Shown here piece after piece: positions 55,673 to 64,000 of a stretch of DNA of 64,000 nt. Origin of the DNA: Iodidimonas nitroreducens. GTDB taxonomy: Bacteria > Pseudomonadota > Alphaproteobacteria > Sphingomonadales > Rhodothalassiaceae. Location of the stretch: the NCBI RefSeq assembly GCF_008579165.1, contig NZ_BKCN01000005.1; one strand, 5' to 3'. The notes below the pieces were generated by a model that saw only the letters and a list, made by a program, of their open reading frames with translations, ran no database searches and had not been told where the DNA came from. The first letter of the stretch is position 1. The number at the start of each line of letters is the position of its first letter. Made by a program: the position numbers and the translations under genes.

Positions 55673-55677
55673 TGGCC

Positions 55678-55953
55678 TCAGGCTTTGGGCTCAGTCAGGC
55701 TGCCACCGGCCAGCTTGTCGCACACGCCTTTAGGAACGAACATCCATGCATTTTCCTGGCCATCCACTTTAGACGTGCCCTGGCATGAAGTGCCGGGACC
55801 GGCTTTGCAATCATTCTGGCCGGCTTTGGCAACGCCATAGCATTTTTCGGCCTTCTTGGCCCAATCCTGAGCCTGCACGGTGGTGGCGGAAACGGCGGCG
55901 GCAAGCGCACCGGCAAGGGCGAGTGTGGTGGCTTTTGACGTCAGCGTTTTCAT
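55678..55953 (-). CDS. bufA1: DUF2282 bufferin-type RiPP precursor (BufA1-like)
   Basis: 91-residue exported precursor. A Sec signal peptide (LALAGALAAAVSATTVQA, cleavage near residue 28) precedes a 63-residue mature peptide with four Cys: Cys38 (KCYGVAKAGQNDC), Cys49, Cys57 (GTSCQGTSKVDGQ) and Cys78 (VPKGVCDK). This is the DUF2282/BufA1 pattern; in studied members the MNIO enzyme modifies central Cys residues and the peptide binds copper in the periplasm. A GGAG lies 8 bases before ATG 55953. It is first in the operon, below a 17-bp palindrome. Confidence 0.92.
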   Translation of the reverse strand: MKTLTSKATTLALAGALAAAVSATTVQAQDWAKKAEKCYGVAKAGQNDCKAGPGTSCQGTSKVDGQENAWMFVPKGVCDKLAGGSLTEPKA

Positions 55954-56291
55954 AAGATCTTCTCCAATATAATAGGCATATCAAACCTGATTATCAGGTT
56001 ATCTGTTGCCGGGTATGGCAAAGGGCACGCAATCCCTTTGCTCCGACACAGTGTTAAACTAAGGTGTTAGGGGCCGAAGTTGAAGAGGAATCGATTTCAC
56101 ATTGTTGTCAGCAGTAAAATGCCTGTTCTCACAAAGACTTCAAGTCGCCTCTTTGTACCTCATCATGAACGCGTTTTATGCATGGCATTGCATGTCTTTG
56201 GCCATGTCGCTATGGTCCCCCGCCATTATGGGATCGGCAGCGATCCTTTCTGGCCGTAAATGGCAAAGCCCCTCATCAGGAGATTCCCTTC
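55954..56291. promoter_or_regulatory. Divergent regulatory region between bufA1 and gapR
   Basis: This 338-bp gap serves two diverging genes. Near bufA1 it holds the palindrome at 55984-56000 and, on the minus strand, TATTAT at the likely -10 position. The gapR side has an AGGAG ribosome site at 56278-56282. I found no tRNA or small gene, and no clear match to the GTAACC-N16-CGAA promoter of Caulobacter SigF, which controls bufferin genes there. Confidence 0.45.
55984..56000. promoter_or_regulatory. Perfect 17-bp palindrome upstream of bufA1
   Basis: AACCTGATTATCAGGTT: 8-bp arms around one central base, 31 bases upstream of the bufA1 start. The size and position suit a dimeric repressor or a metal-responsive regulator. 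The regulator is not in the window. Confidence 0.6.
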
Positions 56292-56570
56292 ATGGCGACC
56301 AATGCAGGCGGAATAGCAGGCGATATTCTGCGTTCTTTCATTGAACGAATCGAGCGTTTGGAAGAAGAAAAGAAGGGGATCGCCGACGATATCAAGGATG
56401 TGTACGCGGAGGCCAAATCATCCGGCTTTGATCCGAAAATCATGCGCCAGGTGGTGCGGATCAGAAAAATGGAACGCCATGAGCGCGAAGAGCTCGAAGC
56501 CCTGCTCGATGTGTATATGCACGCTTTGGAAGGTGGATCGGCTGCCCCGTCAAGCGAAGAGGACGCCTGA
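56292..56570 (+). CDS. gapR: GapR-like nucleoid-associated protein (DUF2312)
   Basis: 92-residue DNA-binding protein. The central RSFIERIERLEEEKKGIADD and IKDVYAEAKSSGFDPKIMRQ are the DUF2312 hallmark; in Caulobacter GapR clamps overtwisted DNA ahead of replication and transcription. ATG 56292 is set by AGGAG 9 bases upstream; the frame is open upstream without a ribosome site. The VVRIRKMERHEREELEALLD helix follows the family, though the Met/Glu content is unusual. Its last 21 bases overlap the end of murI on the other strand. Confidence 0.93.
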   Translation: MATNAGGIAGDILRSFIERIERLEEEKKGIADDIKDVYAEAKSSGFDPKIMRQVVRIRKMERHEREELEALLDVYMHALEGGSAAPSSEEDA

Positions 56571-57440
56571 GCCAAGGGGCGCGGGCAAGGCTTCAAACCG
56601 GCGCAGTTCGGCCGGCAGACGTGAGGCGAGCCCATTGAGATGGAGCGGATCGGTGCTTGTTAAAAGCCGCAGATGGCCCGCGCCCCGATCATCGATATCG
56701 GGATGGCGTTTGAGATAATTCGCCAAGGCCAGCGCCACCATCCGGGGTTGGGTATGGATGGCGATGGCAGGCGATAGGGCCGCGCGAAATTGCTTTAAAG
56801 CAAAAGGATAATGGGTGCAGGCCAGCGCCACGCTGTCGATGGCATCGGCCCCCGGCTGCGCCATTAACTGATCCACATAGCCACGCACCAAAGCTTCGAT
56901 CCGCTCATCGGGGGCATGGGCTTCGATGGCATCGGCCAGCCCGGGGCAGGGCTGTTGCAGCACATGGATAGCAGGGGCGCGGGATTTGATCTCGGTTTTA
57001 AAGGCGCCGGAGGTCACCGTACGCGGGGTGGCGAAAATGCCTAAGGTGCGTGGTTTGGCTTCATTTGTGCAGATCGCGCCATGGTCGGCAACGGGATTGA
57101 CAGGGGCATTCCAGCCCAGCCCGGTGATGCTTTCCACCAAAGGCACATGCACCCCCAAAACCCGGGCATGGGGGGCGGTTTGGGCGAGCCATCCCTGTTG
57201 CAGGGGGCGCAGGGCCACGGCGGCAGCGGTATTGCAGGCTAAAATGATCAATCGGCAATTTTGCCCTAAAAGATAATCCACCGCCTGGCGGGTGAATTCA
57301 TGCACCTCGGCCCCTTCTCGTTCGCCATAAGGGGCGCGGGCGTGATCGCCGACATAGAGAAAATCGCGCTCGGGCAGGGTTTCGCGCAAGGCCTGCAGGA
57401 TGGTGAGGCCACCCGAGCCGCTATCAAAAACACCAATCAC
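56550..57440 (-). CDS. murI: Glutamate racemase
   Basis: Makes D-glutamate for peptidoglycan. 296 residues. The two catalytic Cys are in ILACNTAAAVAL and ALACTHYPFAL, with IGVFDSGSGGLTILQALRE at the N-terminus and VGDHARAPYGER downstream. The start is GTG 57440. The C-terminal end runs 21 bases into gapR on the opposite strand. Confidence 0.95.
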   Translation of the reverse strand: MIGVFDSGSGGLTILQALRETLPERDFLYVGDHARAPYGEREGAEVHEFTRQAVDYLLGQNCRLIILACNTAAAVALRPLQQGWLAQTAPHARVLGVHVPLVESITGLGWNAPVNPVADHGAICTNEAKPRTLGIFATPRTVTSGAFKTEIKSRAPAIHVLQQPCPGLADAIEAHAPDERIEALVRGYVDQLMAQPGADAIDSVALACTHYPFALKQFRAALSPAIAIHTQPRMVALALANYLKRHPDIDDRGAGHLRLLTSTDPLHLNGLASRLPAELRRFEALPAPLGSGVLFA

Positions 57441-57536
57441 AGCACAAGACTTTCGGTTCCACAGAAGAACGATGCTTCAGCATAGGCTGATTTTGGGTGC
57501 ATTTAAGGCAAAAATCATGATCGGGCCTGAAAAAGA

Positions 57537-58999
57537 TCATCGGGATAATTTTTCAGGGTCTTTCGATAAGCCCAATTCATCCAGACGTCGGTAAAGCGTA
57601 GAGCGGCCAATGCCCAAACGCCGGGCGATTTCAGAAAGCCTGCCATCATGAAGCCGAATGGCGGCGGCGATGATCTCGGCTTCCAGATCGGCCAAGGGGC
57701 GAAGGCTGCCGCTATGATCGAGCAGATTGATCGAAAAAGCCGGGGTCGATGGTTCGGGATGTCGGTCTGTGGGCGGATTGTGCGGGGCTTTTTCCGCTGC
57801 GGTTTTGGGGGCGGTTGGGCTGGCCGGGTGCAATTGCGGGAAATCATCGGCGGTCAATTCCGGCCCATCGCTCATCACCATCGCCAGAAACACGGCATTT
57901 TGTAATTGGCGGATATTGCCCGGCCATGAGGCTTGTGAAAGCAGCGCCATGCATCCGCCGACAAGGGTTTTTCCTCGAGATTTTCCGCGCGGGCGATCTG
58001 TCCCACGAAATGCCGGGCCAGCAGGGGAATATCCCCGGCCCGATCCTGCAAGGCGGGGATGGTCAGGGGGAAAACATTGAGCCGGTAGAACAGATCTTCG
58101 CGCACATGGCCATCTTCAACCAGCGCGGCCATATGGCGATTGGTGGCGGAAATCAGCCGGATATCCACGGGCACCGGGCGCGCGGCGCCGATGGGGTCCA
58201 CTTCATTTTCCTGCAAAACACGTAAAAGCTTGACCTGCACATCAAGGGGCAATTCCCCCACCTCATCAAGGAACAGCGTGCCGCCCGAGGCTTCCTGAAA
58301 TTTGCCGATATGGCGGTCGCTAGCGCCGGTGAAGGCCCCTTTTTCATGGCCGAATAAAATGCTTTCCACCAGATTTTCAGGGATCGCCCCGCAATTGACG
58401 GTGATGAAGGGTTTGGCCTTGCGATTGCTGGCCTGATGAATGGCCCGGGCAAAGATTTCCTTTCCCACACCCGATGGCCCTTCGATCAAAACCGGGATCG
58501 AGACGGCGGCGGCTTTCCGGCCCAATCGGATGGCATCGAGAAAGGGCGGGCTTTCCCCCACCATATTTTCAAAACCGGGAAAATCTTTTTGCGATGGTTT
58601 GATATGGGGCAGTTCGCCGGTCATGCTCACATGGCTGAGCGCACTATCGATGGCGGTGCGCAGGCGTTCAGCGCTGGCGGGCTTGACGATGAAATCGCTG
58701 GCTCCGGCTTTCATGGCTTCCACCACCCGGCTGACCCCGGAATGGGCGGTGAGAATGATCACCGGCAGGTGGGGATGGCGGGGGCGCACCGCTTGCAGCA
58801 CATCCAATCCGTTCATCCCCGGCATCTGCATATCCAGAATGACACAGGCGATGGCCGGTTTTTCGGGGTCATCGATCCGCGCCACGGCTTCTGATCCGTC
58901 CCCCGCATTTTCAACATGATGGCCTGATCGGGCGATCATGGCGGTCAAAAGATGCCGCTGGGTCGGCTCATCATCAACGATAAGGATCGTTTCGTTCAT
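57537..58999 (-). CDS. Sigma-54-dependent NtrC-family response regulator (frameshifted)
   Basis: Three-domain activator of about 487 residues from ATG 58999. Receiver domain with the phospho-Asp in VILDMQMPGMNG; AAA+ domain with Walker A EGPSGVGKEIFARAIH, the sigma-54 contact loop GAFTGAS, and GGTLFLDEVGELPLDVQ; C-terminal Fis-type helix-turn-helix GRLSEIARRLGIGRSTLYRR in another frame. The break at about 57947 is mended by adding one G, giving DAWALLSQASWPGNIRQLQ. Between AAA+ and HTH is a Pro/Ala-rich linker. No histidine kinase is adjacent. It is divergent from the ABC1 kinase gene. Confidence 0.92.
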
Positions 59000-59201
59000 A
59001 AGCTGCACCGCGCTTGGCGCAGCCCTCGTTCGGGATGCGCAGGAAAGATTTGTATCATATCGGGACAAATCTTAAAAAAGGGTTTGATTGCCTGCGATCC
59101 GACCACAGATGAACGGCGTATGCTGGTTTTAAAGCCCCGATCATGCCACATATCCAAAGCCGCATTTCCTCTTGCCCTCTCCTTTAGAAACAGGCCCCAT
59201 C

Positions 59202-60543
59202 ATGACGGATGACACGGAAAGAAACAGATTGAGCGCGCGGGTGGGGCGTTATGCCCGGGTGGGGCGGTTCCATGGGGGGTGTTGGGGCGCGGATGGCCAG
59301 TGGCCGGATGCTTGGCCGGGCGGTGGATCAGCAGGCTTTGGGGGCCGATCTGCGGCAGGCGCTGGGCAGCCTGAAGGGGCCGGTGATGAAGATTGCCCAG
59401 ATTTTATCCACCATCCCCGATGCTCTGCCCCGGGATATGGCGGCCGAACTGGCGCAATTGCAGGCCCAGGCGCCATCGATGGGGGCGCAATTTGTGAAAC
59501 GCAGAATGCGCGCCGAATTGGGGTCGGGATGGAGCGAACGCTTCCAATCTTTCGAACGCGAAGCCTGTGCCGCCGCTTCTTTGGGGCAGGTGCATCGGGC
59601 CATCGGGCCGGGGGGCGAGGATCTGGCGGTGAAGCTGCAATATCCTGATATGGCGAGCACGGTGGAGGCTGATCTGGCGCAGCTCGATTGGCTGCTTTCC
59701 CTTTACAAACGCTATGATCGTTCCATCGATACCCGCCATATTCGCGAGGAACTGGCCGCCCGCCTGCGCGAAGAATTGGATTATGGGCGCGAGGCCCGGC
59801 ACATCACCCTTTATCGTGCCATGCTCGCCGATGAACCGCAGGTGCATGTGCCCGCCCTTTATCCCGATTTATCCACCGATCGGCTGCTTACCATGGGCTG
59901 GCTTCAGGGCTCCCCGCTTTTGCACTTCAAGGATGCCGATCTGGAAACGCGCAACCGTTTGGCGATCCATCTGTTTCGGGCCTGGTACATTCCTTTTCAT
60001 CGCTATGGGGTGATCCATGGCGATCCCCATCTGGGCAATTATACGGCGCGGGATGATCTCGCCATCAATCTGCTGGATTTTGGCTGTGTTCGGGTGTTTC
60101 CCCCGGCATTTGTGGGCGGGGTGATCGATCTGTACCGGGCTTTGCGCGATGGGGATCGCGATCTGGCCGCCCATGCCTATGAAAGCTGGGGATTTCAAAA
60201 TCTCAGTGACGAATTGATCGATGTGCTCAATATCTGGGCAACTTTTCTCTATGCGCCCTTGATGGAAGATCGCCCCCGGCTGATCAATGCCGCCGAACAG
60301 CCCGGCCAATATGGTGCCGAAACCGCGGCAAAAGTGCATAAAAAGCTGAAAGAACTGGGCCCCGTCACCCCGCCCCGGGAATTTGTGTTCATGGATCGCG
60401 CGGCCATCGGCCTTGGCGGGGTCTTTTTGCATTTGCGGGCCGAGGTGAATTGGTATCAGCTTTTCCAAGGGATCATCGAAGATTTTTCGGTGGAAAGTCT
60501 GGCCATCCGGCAGGCCCGCGCCTTAGCCGAAGCGGGCCTTTGA
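59202..60543 (+). CDS. ABC1/UbiB (AarF) family atypical kinase (frameshifted)
   Basis: About 447-residue kinase-like ATPase; relatives support ubiquinone synthesis or lipid homeostasis. It begins at ATG 59202 (MTDDTERNRLSARVGRYARV); one base too many at 59268-59269 shifts the frame before GGVGARMASG. Core motifs: SLKGPVMKIAQILSTIPDAL (the KxGQ region, here KIAQ), AAASLGQVHRA (Ala-rich nucleotide loop), VKLQYP (Lys), GVIHGDPHLGNY and LLDFGCVRVF (DFG-like). The Asn of HGDPHLGNY and Asp of LDFG are intact, so catalysis is plausible. No ubiquinone genes adjoin it. Confidence 0.87.
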
Positions 60544-60696
60544 GCCTCATCTATGTTTTTAAGGGTTGAATATGGCGATTTTTGTCATATCGTTTCTTTT
60601 GCGGCGCAGCATCATTTGCATTTTGTGCTCATAGCCGGGCTTTGCTATGGTCTTTGTACTTGCTGATTGTGATGAACCAATATGTTGGAGGGGCTT

Positions 60697-60843
60697 ATGG
60701 CGTCGATGACTGAGGATGAAGCACAAAAATCTGATTTTGAACGCGACAAGGAAGTGCAATTCAGCCGCTTTGGAACCTTTTTATTCTGGCTGGCAGCGGG
60801 GCATCTCATTGCCCTGGCTTTGCTCGCTTTGCTGCTGCTTTAG
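60697..60843 (+). CDS. Small single-helix membrane protein, possibly aa3-type oxidase subunit IV
   Basis: 48 residues. ATG 60697 has GGAGGGG at 60688-60694, so expression is likely. A charged cytosolic half (MTEDEAQKSDFERDKEVQF) leads to one helix (FLFWLAAGHLIALALLALLL). Small proteins of this shape next to pntAA are often annotated as aa3-type cytochrome oxidase subunit IV; the FSRFGTFLFW join resembles that family, but similarity is weak. It is 69 bases before pntAA. Confidence 0.6.
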   Translation: MASMTEDEAQKSDFERDKEVQFSRFGTFLFWLAAGHLIALALLALLLL

Positions 60844-60911
60844 GGCTGGATTGATCTGCGCGCATCCTGTTGGCGATAGTCTTTAGGCGATCATGAGGAG
60901 GACTGGCGACC

Positions 60912-62053
60912 GTGACACTCAAGCTTTGTATCGTAAAAGAAACCACTGCCGATGAAAAGCGCGTGGCGGCATCGCCCGAATCGGTGAAGAAGCTAACGGC
61001 ACTGGGCTTTGATGTGCATGTGGAAAAGGGGGCAGGGACCGCCGCATCCCTCACCGACAGCGCCTTTCGCGAAGCCGGGGCCACGATTGCCGAAAACCTG
61101 GCCAAAGCGCTGGCCGATGCCGAGGTGATTTTGAGCGTGCGCGGCCTCGATGCCGATAGCCTTGACGGCGTGAAAGCCGGGGCCTTGATGCTGGGGCTGC
61201 TCAATCCTTTTGGCGAAAAGCCCGGATCGAAGCCTATGCCAAGGCTGGAATCCGGGCCGTGGCTTTGGAACTGGTGCCCCGCATCACCCGGGCGCAATCC
61301 ATGGATGTTTTGTCGTCGCAGGCCAATCTGGCAGGCTATAAAGCGGTTCTGGAAGGGGCGCGCTTTTTCACCCGCGCTTTTCCCATGATGATGACTGCGG
61401 CGGGCACCATCGCCCCGGCGCGCGTGCTGGTGATGGGCGCCGGCGTTGCCGGATTGCAGGCGATTGCTACGGCGCGGCGGTTGGGGGCGATTGTCTCCGC
61501 CACCGATGTGCGTCTGGCAGCGAAGGAACAGGTGGAAAGCCTGGGCGCAAAATTTGTCATGGTTGATGATGACGAGGCCAAAAACGCTGAAACCGAAGGC
61601 GGCTATGCCAAGGAAATGAGCGATGCCTATAAGCAAAAACAGGCGGCCCTGATTGCGGAAACCATCAAAAAGCAGGATATCGTGATCACCACGGCCTTGA
61701 TCCCCGGCCGCCCGGCACCAAAGCTGGTGAGCGCTGAAATGTTGGCGACCATGAAACCGGGCTCGGTGATCGTTGATATGGCCGTTGAGATGGGCGGCAA
61801 TTGCGAAGGCTCAAAGCCCGGGGAAATCATCCATAAAGATGGGGTGATCCTTGTGGGACATCGCAATTTGCCCTCTTTGGTGGCGACCGATGCCTCCACC
61901 CTTTATGCCAAGAATCTGCTCAATTATCTCACCCCCCTTGTTGATCAGGAAGGGGGGGCGCTCAAACTCGATCAAGAGGATGAAATCATTCGCGCATCTT
62001 TGGTAACGCAGGATGGCGAGATCATCCATCCACAGCTCAAATCCGCCGCCTGA
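60912..62053 (+). CDS. pntAA: NAD(P) transhydrogenase subunit alpha-1, PntAA (frameshifted)
   Basis: NAD(H)-binding domain I of the proton-translocating transhydrogenase, which makes NADPH from NADH. About 380 residues. First frame: LKLCIVKETTADEKRVAASP and ILSVRGLD; second: VLSSQANLAGYKAVLEGA, the dinucleotide loop VLVMGAGVAGLQAIATARRLG, ATDVRLAAKEQVESLGAKF, and ALIPGRPAPKLVSAEML. The break at about 61223 is mended by one C or G, giving GEKPRIEAYAKAGIRAVALE. GTG 60912 has a GAGGAGG site. It ends 13 bases before pntAB. Confidence 0.94.
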
Positions 62054-62066
62054 AGGGGAATGTTCC

Positions 62067-62402
62067 ATGTTTGAAACCGTTATGATGGCGGCCGCAGGCG
62101 CAAGCGCTGCGACCACCAGCCCGATTGTGCAGCAGCTTTCCATTTTCGTGCTGGCTGTTTTTGTCGGCTATTATGTGGTGTGGAGCGTGACCCCCGCCCT
62201 GCACACGCCCTTGATGAGTGTGACCAATGCCATTTCCTCGGTGATCATCGTGGGGGCGATCATCGCGGTGGGGGGCGAAGGGATGCATCTGGCCACATGG
62301 CTGGGGCTGGCGGCGATTGCGCTTGCATCGGTGAATATCTTTGGCGGCTTTGCCGTCACCGCGCGGATGCTGTCGATGTACAAGAAAAAAGAAAAGAAAT
62401 GA
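62067..62402 (+). CDS. pntAB: NAD(P) transhydrogenase subunit alpha-2, PntAB
   Basis: Small membrane subunit (111 residues) of the three-part enzyme. Three helices: QQLSIFVLAVFVGYYVVWSV, ISSVIIVGAIIAVGG and the last around LAAIALASVNIFGGFAVT, plus the family end FAVTARMLSMYKKKE. ATG 62067 is chosen for the GAAGGGGAA site and the MFETVMM start. It is followed 10 bases later by pntB. Confidence 0.94.
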   Translation: MFETVMMAAAGASAATTSPIVQQLSIFVLAVFVGYYVVWSVTPALHTPLMSVTNAISSVIIVGAIIAVGGEGMHLATWLGLAAIALASVNIFGGFAVTARMLSMYKKKEKK

Positions 62403-62412
62403 GGGTGGGGAT

Positions 62413-63832
62413 ATGAACCAGCAGTTCATCGATCTGACGGCGGTGGCCTATCTTGTTGCCGCAGTGCTTTTCATCATGGCCCTGCGTGGGCTGTCGAATC
62501 CTGAAACATCGCGCCAGGGCAATGTTTATGGGATGATCGGGATGCTGATCGCGGTGGTGGCCACCGTTTCCCGCCCCGATGTTTTTGCTTTTGGCTTATG
62601 GCCGGTGCTTGCGGCGATTGTGCTGGGCGGTGGCGTGGGGCTGGTGATCGCCCGCCGGATCGCCATGACCGCGATGCCCCAGCTTGTGGCCGCATTCCAC
62701 AGTCTTGTGGGCCTGGCGGCGGTTCTGGTGGCGGCGGCGGCTTTTCTCAATCCCGGCTCATTCGGCATTGTTGATGAGATGGGGCGGATTTTTGCCGCCA
62801 GTCGCATTGAAATGAGCCTTGGTGCGGCGATTGGCGCGATCACCTTTTCCGGCTCGATCATCGCTTTTTTGAAATTGCAGGGCACGATGTCGGGCGCGCC
62901 GATCATCCTGCCGGGGCGGCATCTGATCAATGCCCTGATCGGCCTGTCGATCATTGGCTGATCATCGCTTTTGCCTTCAGCGAGGGCGCGGCCTCGGGCG
63001 GCGGCCATTTGATGTGGACTATCATCGGCCTCAGCTTCGTGATCGGATTTTTGCTCATCGTGCCGATTGGCGGGGCGGACATGCCGGTGGTGGTGTCCAT
63101 GCTCAACAGCTATTCCGGCTGGGCGGCGGCGGGGATCGGTTTTACCCTTGGCAATAATGCCTGATCGTGACCGGGGCTTTGGTTGGCTCTTCGGGGGCGA
63201 TCCTAAGCTATATCATGTGCAAAGGCATGAACCGTTCCTTCATCTCGGTCATTGCGGGTGGCTTTGGCGGTGATGAGGCGGGCGGGATCAAGGGCGCGCG
63301 GCCCGATCGCCCGGTCAAATCCGGCTCGGCTGAGGATGCCGCCTTCATCTTGAAAAATGCCGGTTCGGTGATCATCGTTCCGGGCTATGGTCTCGCGGTG
63401 GCGCAAGCCCAGCATGCGGTGCGGGAAATGGCCGATGCCCTGAAGGCCGAAGGGGTAAGCGTGAAATACGCCATTCATCCGGTGGCCGGGCGGATGCCGG
63501 GCCATATGAATGTGCTGCTGGCCGAAGCCAATGTCCCTTATGACGAGGTGTTCGAGCTTGAAGACATCAATAATGCCTTTCAAACCGCCGATGTGGCTTT
63601 TGTTATCGGGGCCAATGATGTCACCAATCCGATTGCCAAAACCGATCCCACAAGCCCCATCTATGGGATGCCCATTTTAGATGTGGAAAAGGCGAAAACG
63701 GTGCTGTTCGTCAAACGCTCATTGGGCAGTGGCTATGCCGGGGTGGATAATGAACTCTTCTGGCGCGACAATACCATGATGCTGTTCGCCGATGCCAAGA
63801 AGATGGTGGAAGAAATCATCCGCAATCTGTGA
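62413..63832 (+). CDS. pntB: NAD(P) transhydrogenase subunit beta, PntB (two frameshifts)
   Basis: Membrane domain II plus the NADP(H)-binding domain III, about 473 residues. Frame 1 (62413-62961) has LTAVAYLVAAVLFIMALRGL and AAFHSLVGLAAVLVAAAAF; the middle reads SEGAASGGGHLMWTIIGLSF; frame 3 has SGAILSYIMCKGMNRSFISV, the NADP loop IVPGYGLAVAQAQHAV, HPVAGRMPGHMNVLLAEA and IGANDVTNPIA. Breaks at about 62957 (GGCTGATC) and about 63160 (GCCTGATC) are each mended by one C. Both are conserved, so a technical cause is likely. Confidence 0.94.
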
Positions 63833-63864
63833 AAAATGGCCGGGGTGGGTGTCCTCATCCCGGC

Positions 63865-63948
63865 CCCCTTTTTCGTCATCCCGGGCCCCTTTTTCGTCAT
63901 CCCGGGCCCCTTTTTCGTCATCCCGGGCCCCTTTTTCGTCATCCCGGG
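63865..63948. repeat. Four 21-bp tandem repeats after pntB
   Basis: The unit is CCCC, TTTTT, then CGTCATCCCGGG. Exact copies run 63865-63885, 63886-63906, 63907-63927 and 63928-63948; a degenerate one precedes at about 63848. The last merges into the palindrome at 63941-63961. Repeats of the CGTCATCCCGGG type are common in alphaproteobacterial intergenic DNA. Confidence 0.95.
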
Positions 63949-63961
63949 CTTGACCCGGGAT
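63941..63961. repeat. REP-like palindrome after pntB
   Basis: Arms ATCCCGGG and CCCGGGAT around the 5-base loop CTTGA, giving a perfect 8-bp stem. This CGTCATCCCGGG-CTTGACCCGGGATCC element is a dispersed palindromic repeat typical of alphaproteobacteria and may act as a terminator or mRNA-stabilising hairpin for the pnt operon. Confidence 0.85.
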
Positions 63962-64000
63962 CCATCTTTGCCACGCTCCGCCCCTCACCAGATGGACCCC

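Noticed and set aside
3853..63160. Programmed ribosomal frameshifting as cause of the breaks
   Set aside because: No slippery heptamers or downstream pseudoknots recur, and families such as YchF, UvrC and PntB are not known to use it.
63719..63988. Minus-strand reading frame with repeated EKGARDD units
   Set aside because: It is the 21-bp DNA array read through in one frame, continuing opposite pntB; no ribosome site and no protein family.

Overview
The window is a stretch of chromosome from an alphaproteobacterium. The evidence is a CcrM-type GANTC methyltransferase, a GapR (DUF2312) nucleoid protein, the F0 ATP synthase operon with two b-type subunits (b' and b), the three-gene proton-translocating transhydrogenase (pntAA-pntAB-pntB), DUF1244, DciA beside SMC, and the rplY-pth-ychF order. 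Codons are strongly biased to GAT for Asp, and the DNA is GC-rich. The genus cannot be told from the sequence alone.

Layout. 1-6 kb: the end of mobA, then an arginine succinyltransferase (AST) catabolic cluster (M20 hydrolase, astA, astD, astB). 6-10.7 kb: a YfiR-like periplasmic protein, a TonB-dependent receptor and a methyl-accepting protein in one run, probably an envelope sensing module. 10.8-15.2 kb: an SDR enzyme, rplY-pth-ychF, a MaoC-like dehydratase and a small secreted protein. 15.3-23.1 kb, minus strand: dciA, a DsbA-like lipoprotein, smc, then the ATP synthase F0 genes atpI-atpB-atpE-b'-b. 23-30 kb: mutY, an M20 peptidase, ccrM, rnhB, uvrC. 30-41 kb: folB with a pteridine reductase-like SDR, two ion antiporters, an alpha/beta hydrolase, an ArgO-like exporter, small and medium subunits of a molybdenum hydroxylase, a PaaI thioesterase, a LuxR solo, a metallo-hydrolase, nadA. 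41-44 kb: a GltB-like FMN protein read through into an M48 lipoprotein that is bracketed by 23-bp tandem repeats and has foreign codon use. 44-51 kb: a ferric iron ABC binding protein and permease with a Fur-box-like site, then a two-part Na+/solute symporter next to acetyl-CoA synthetase (acetate uptake and activation). 51-56 kb: an N-formylglutamate amidohydrolase-like gene, a prepilin peptidase, DUF1244 and a bufferin-type RiPP operon (DUF2282 precursor, DUF692/MNIO enzyme, DUF2063 partner, DoxX). 56-64 kb: gapR, murI, a sigma-54 response regulator, an ABC1/UbiB kinase, a tiny membrane protein, pntAA-pntAB-pntB, and a 21-bp tandem array merging into a palindromic repeat.

The most interesting loci are the bufferin-type metallophore operon with a perfect 17-bp palindrome upstream, the repeat-bracketed M48 lipoprotein cassette, a cluster of five GANTC sites at the ccrM promoter, and paired DnaA-box-like sites upstream of uvrC.

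Data quality matters throughout. Sixteen genes carry at least one frameshift, nineteen in all, plus one in-frame stop. At least twelve of the shifts are repaired by restoring a single G or C in a short G/C run. They hit essential or highly conserved genes (ychF, uvrC, pntAA, pntB), so most are probably sequencing or assembly errors and not decay. I annotate those loci as whole genes and give the break position in each entry. No tRNA, rRNA, CRISPR array, transposase, integrase or phage gene was seen.
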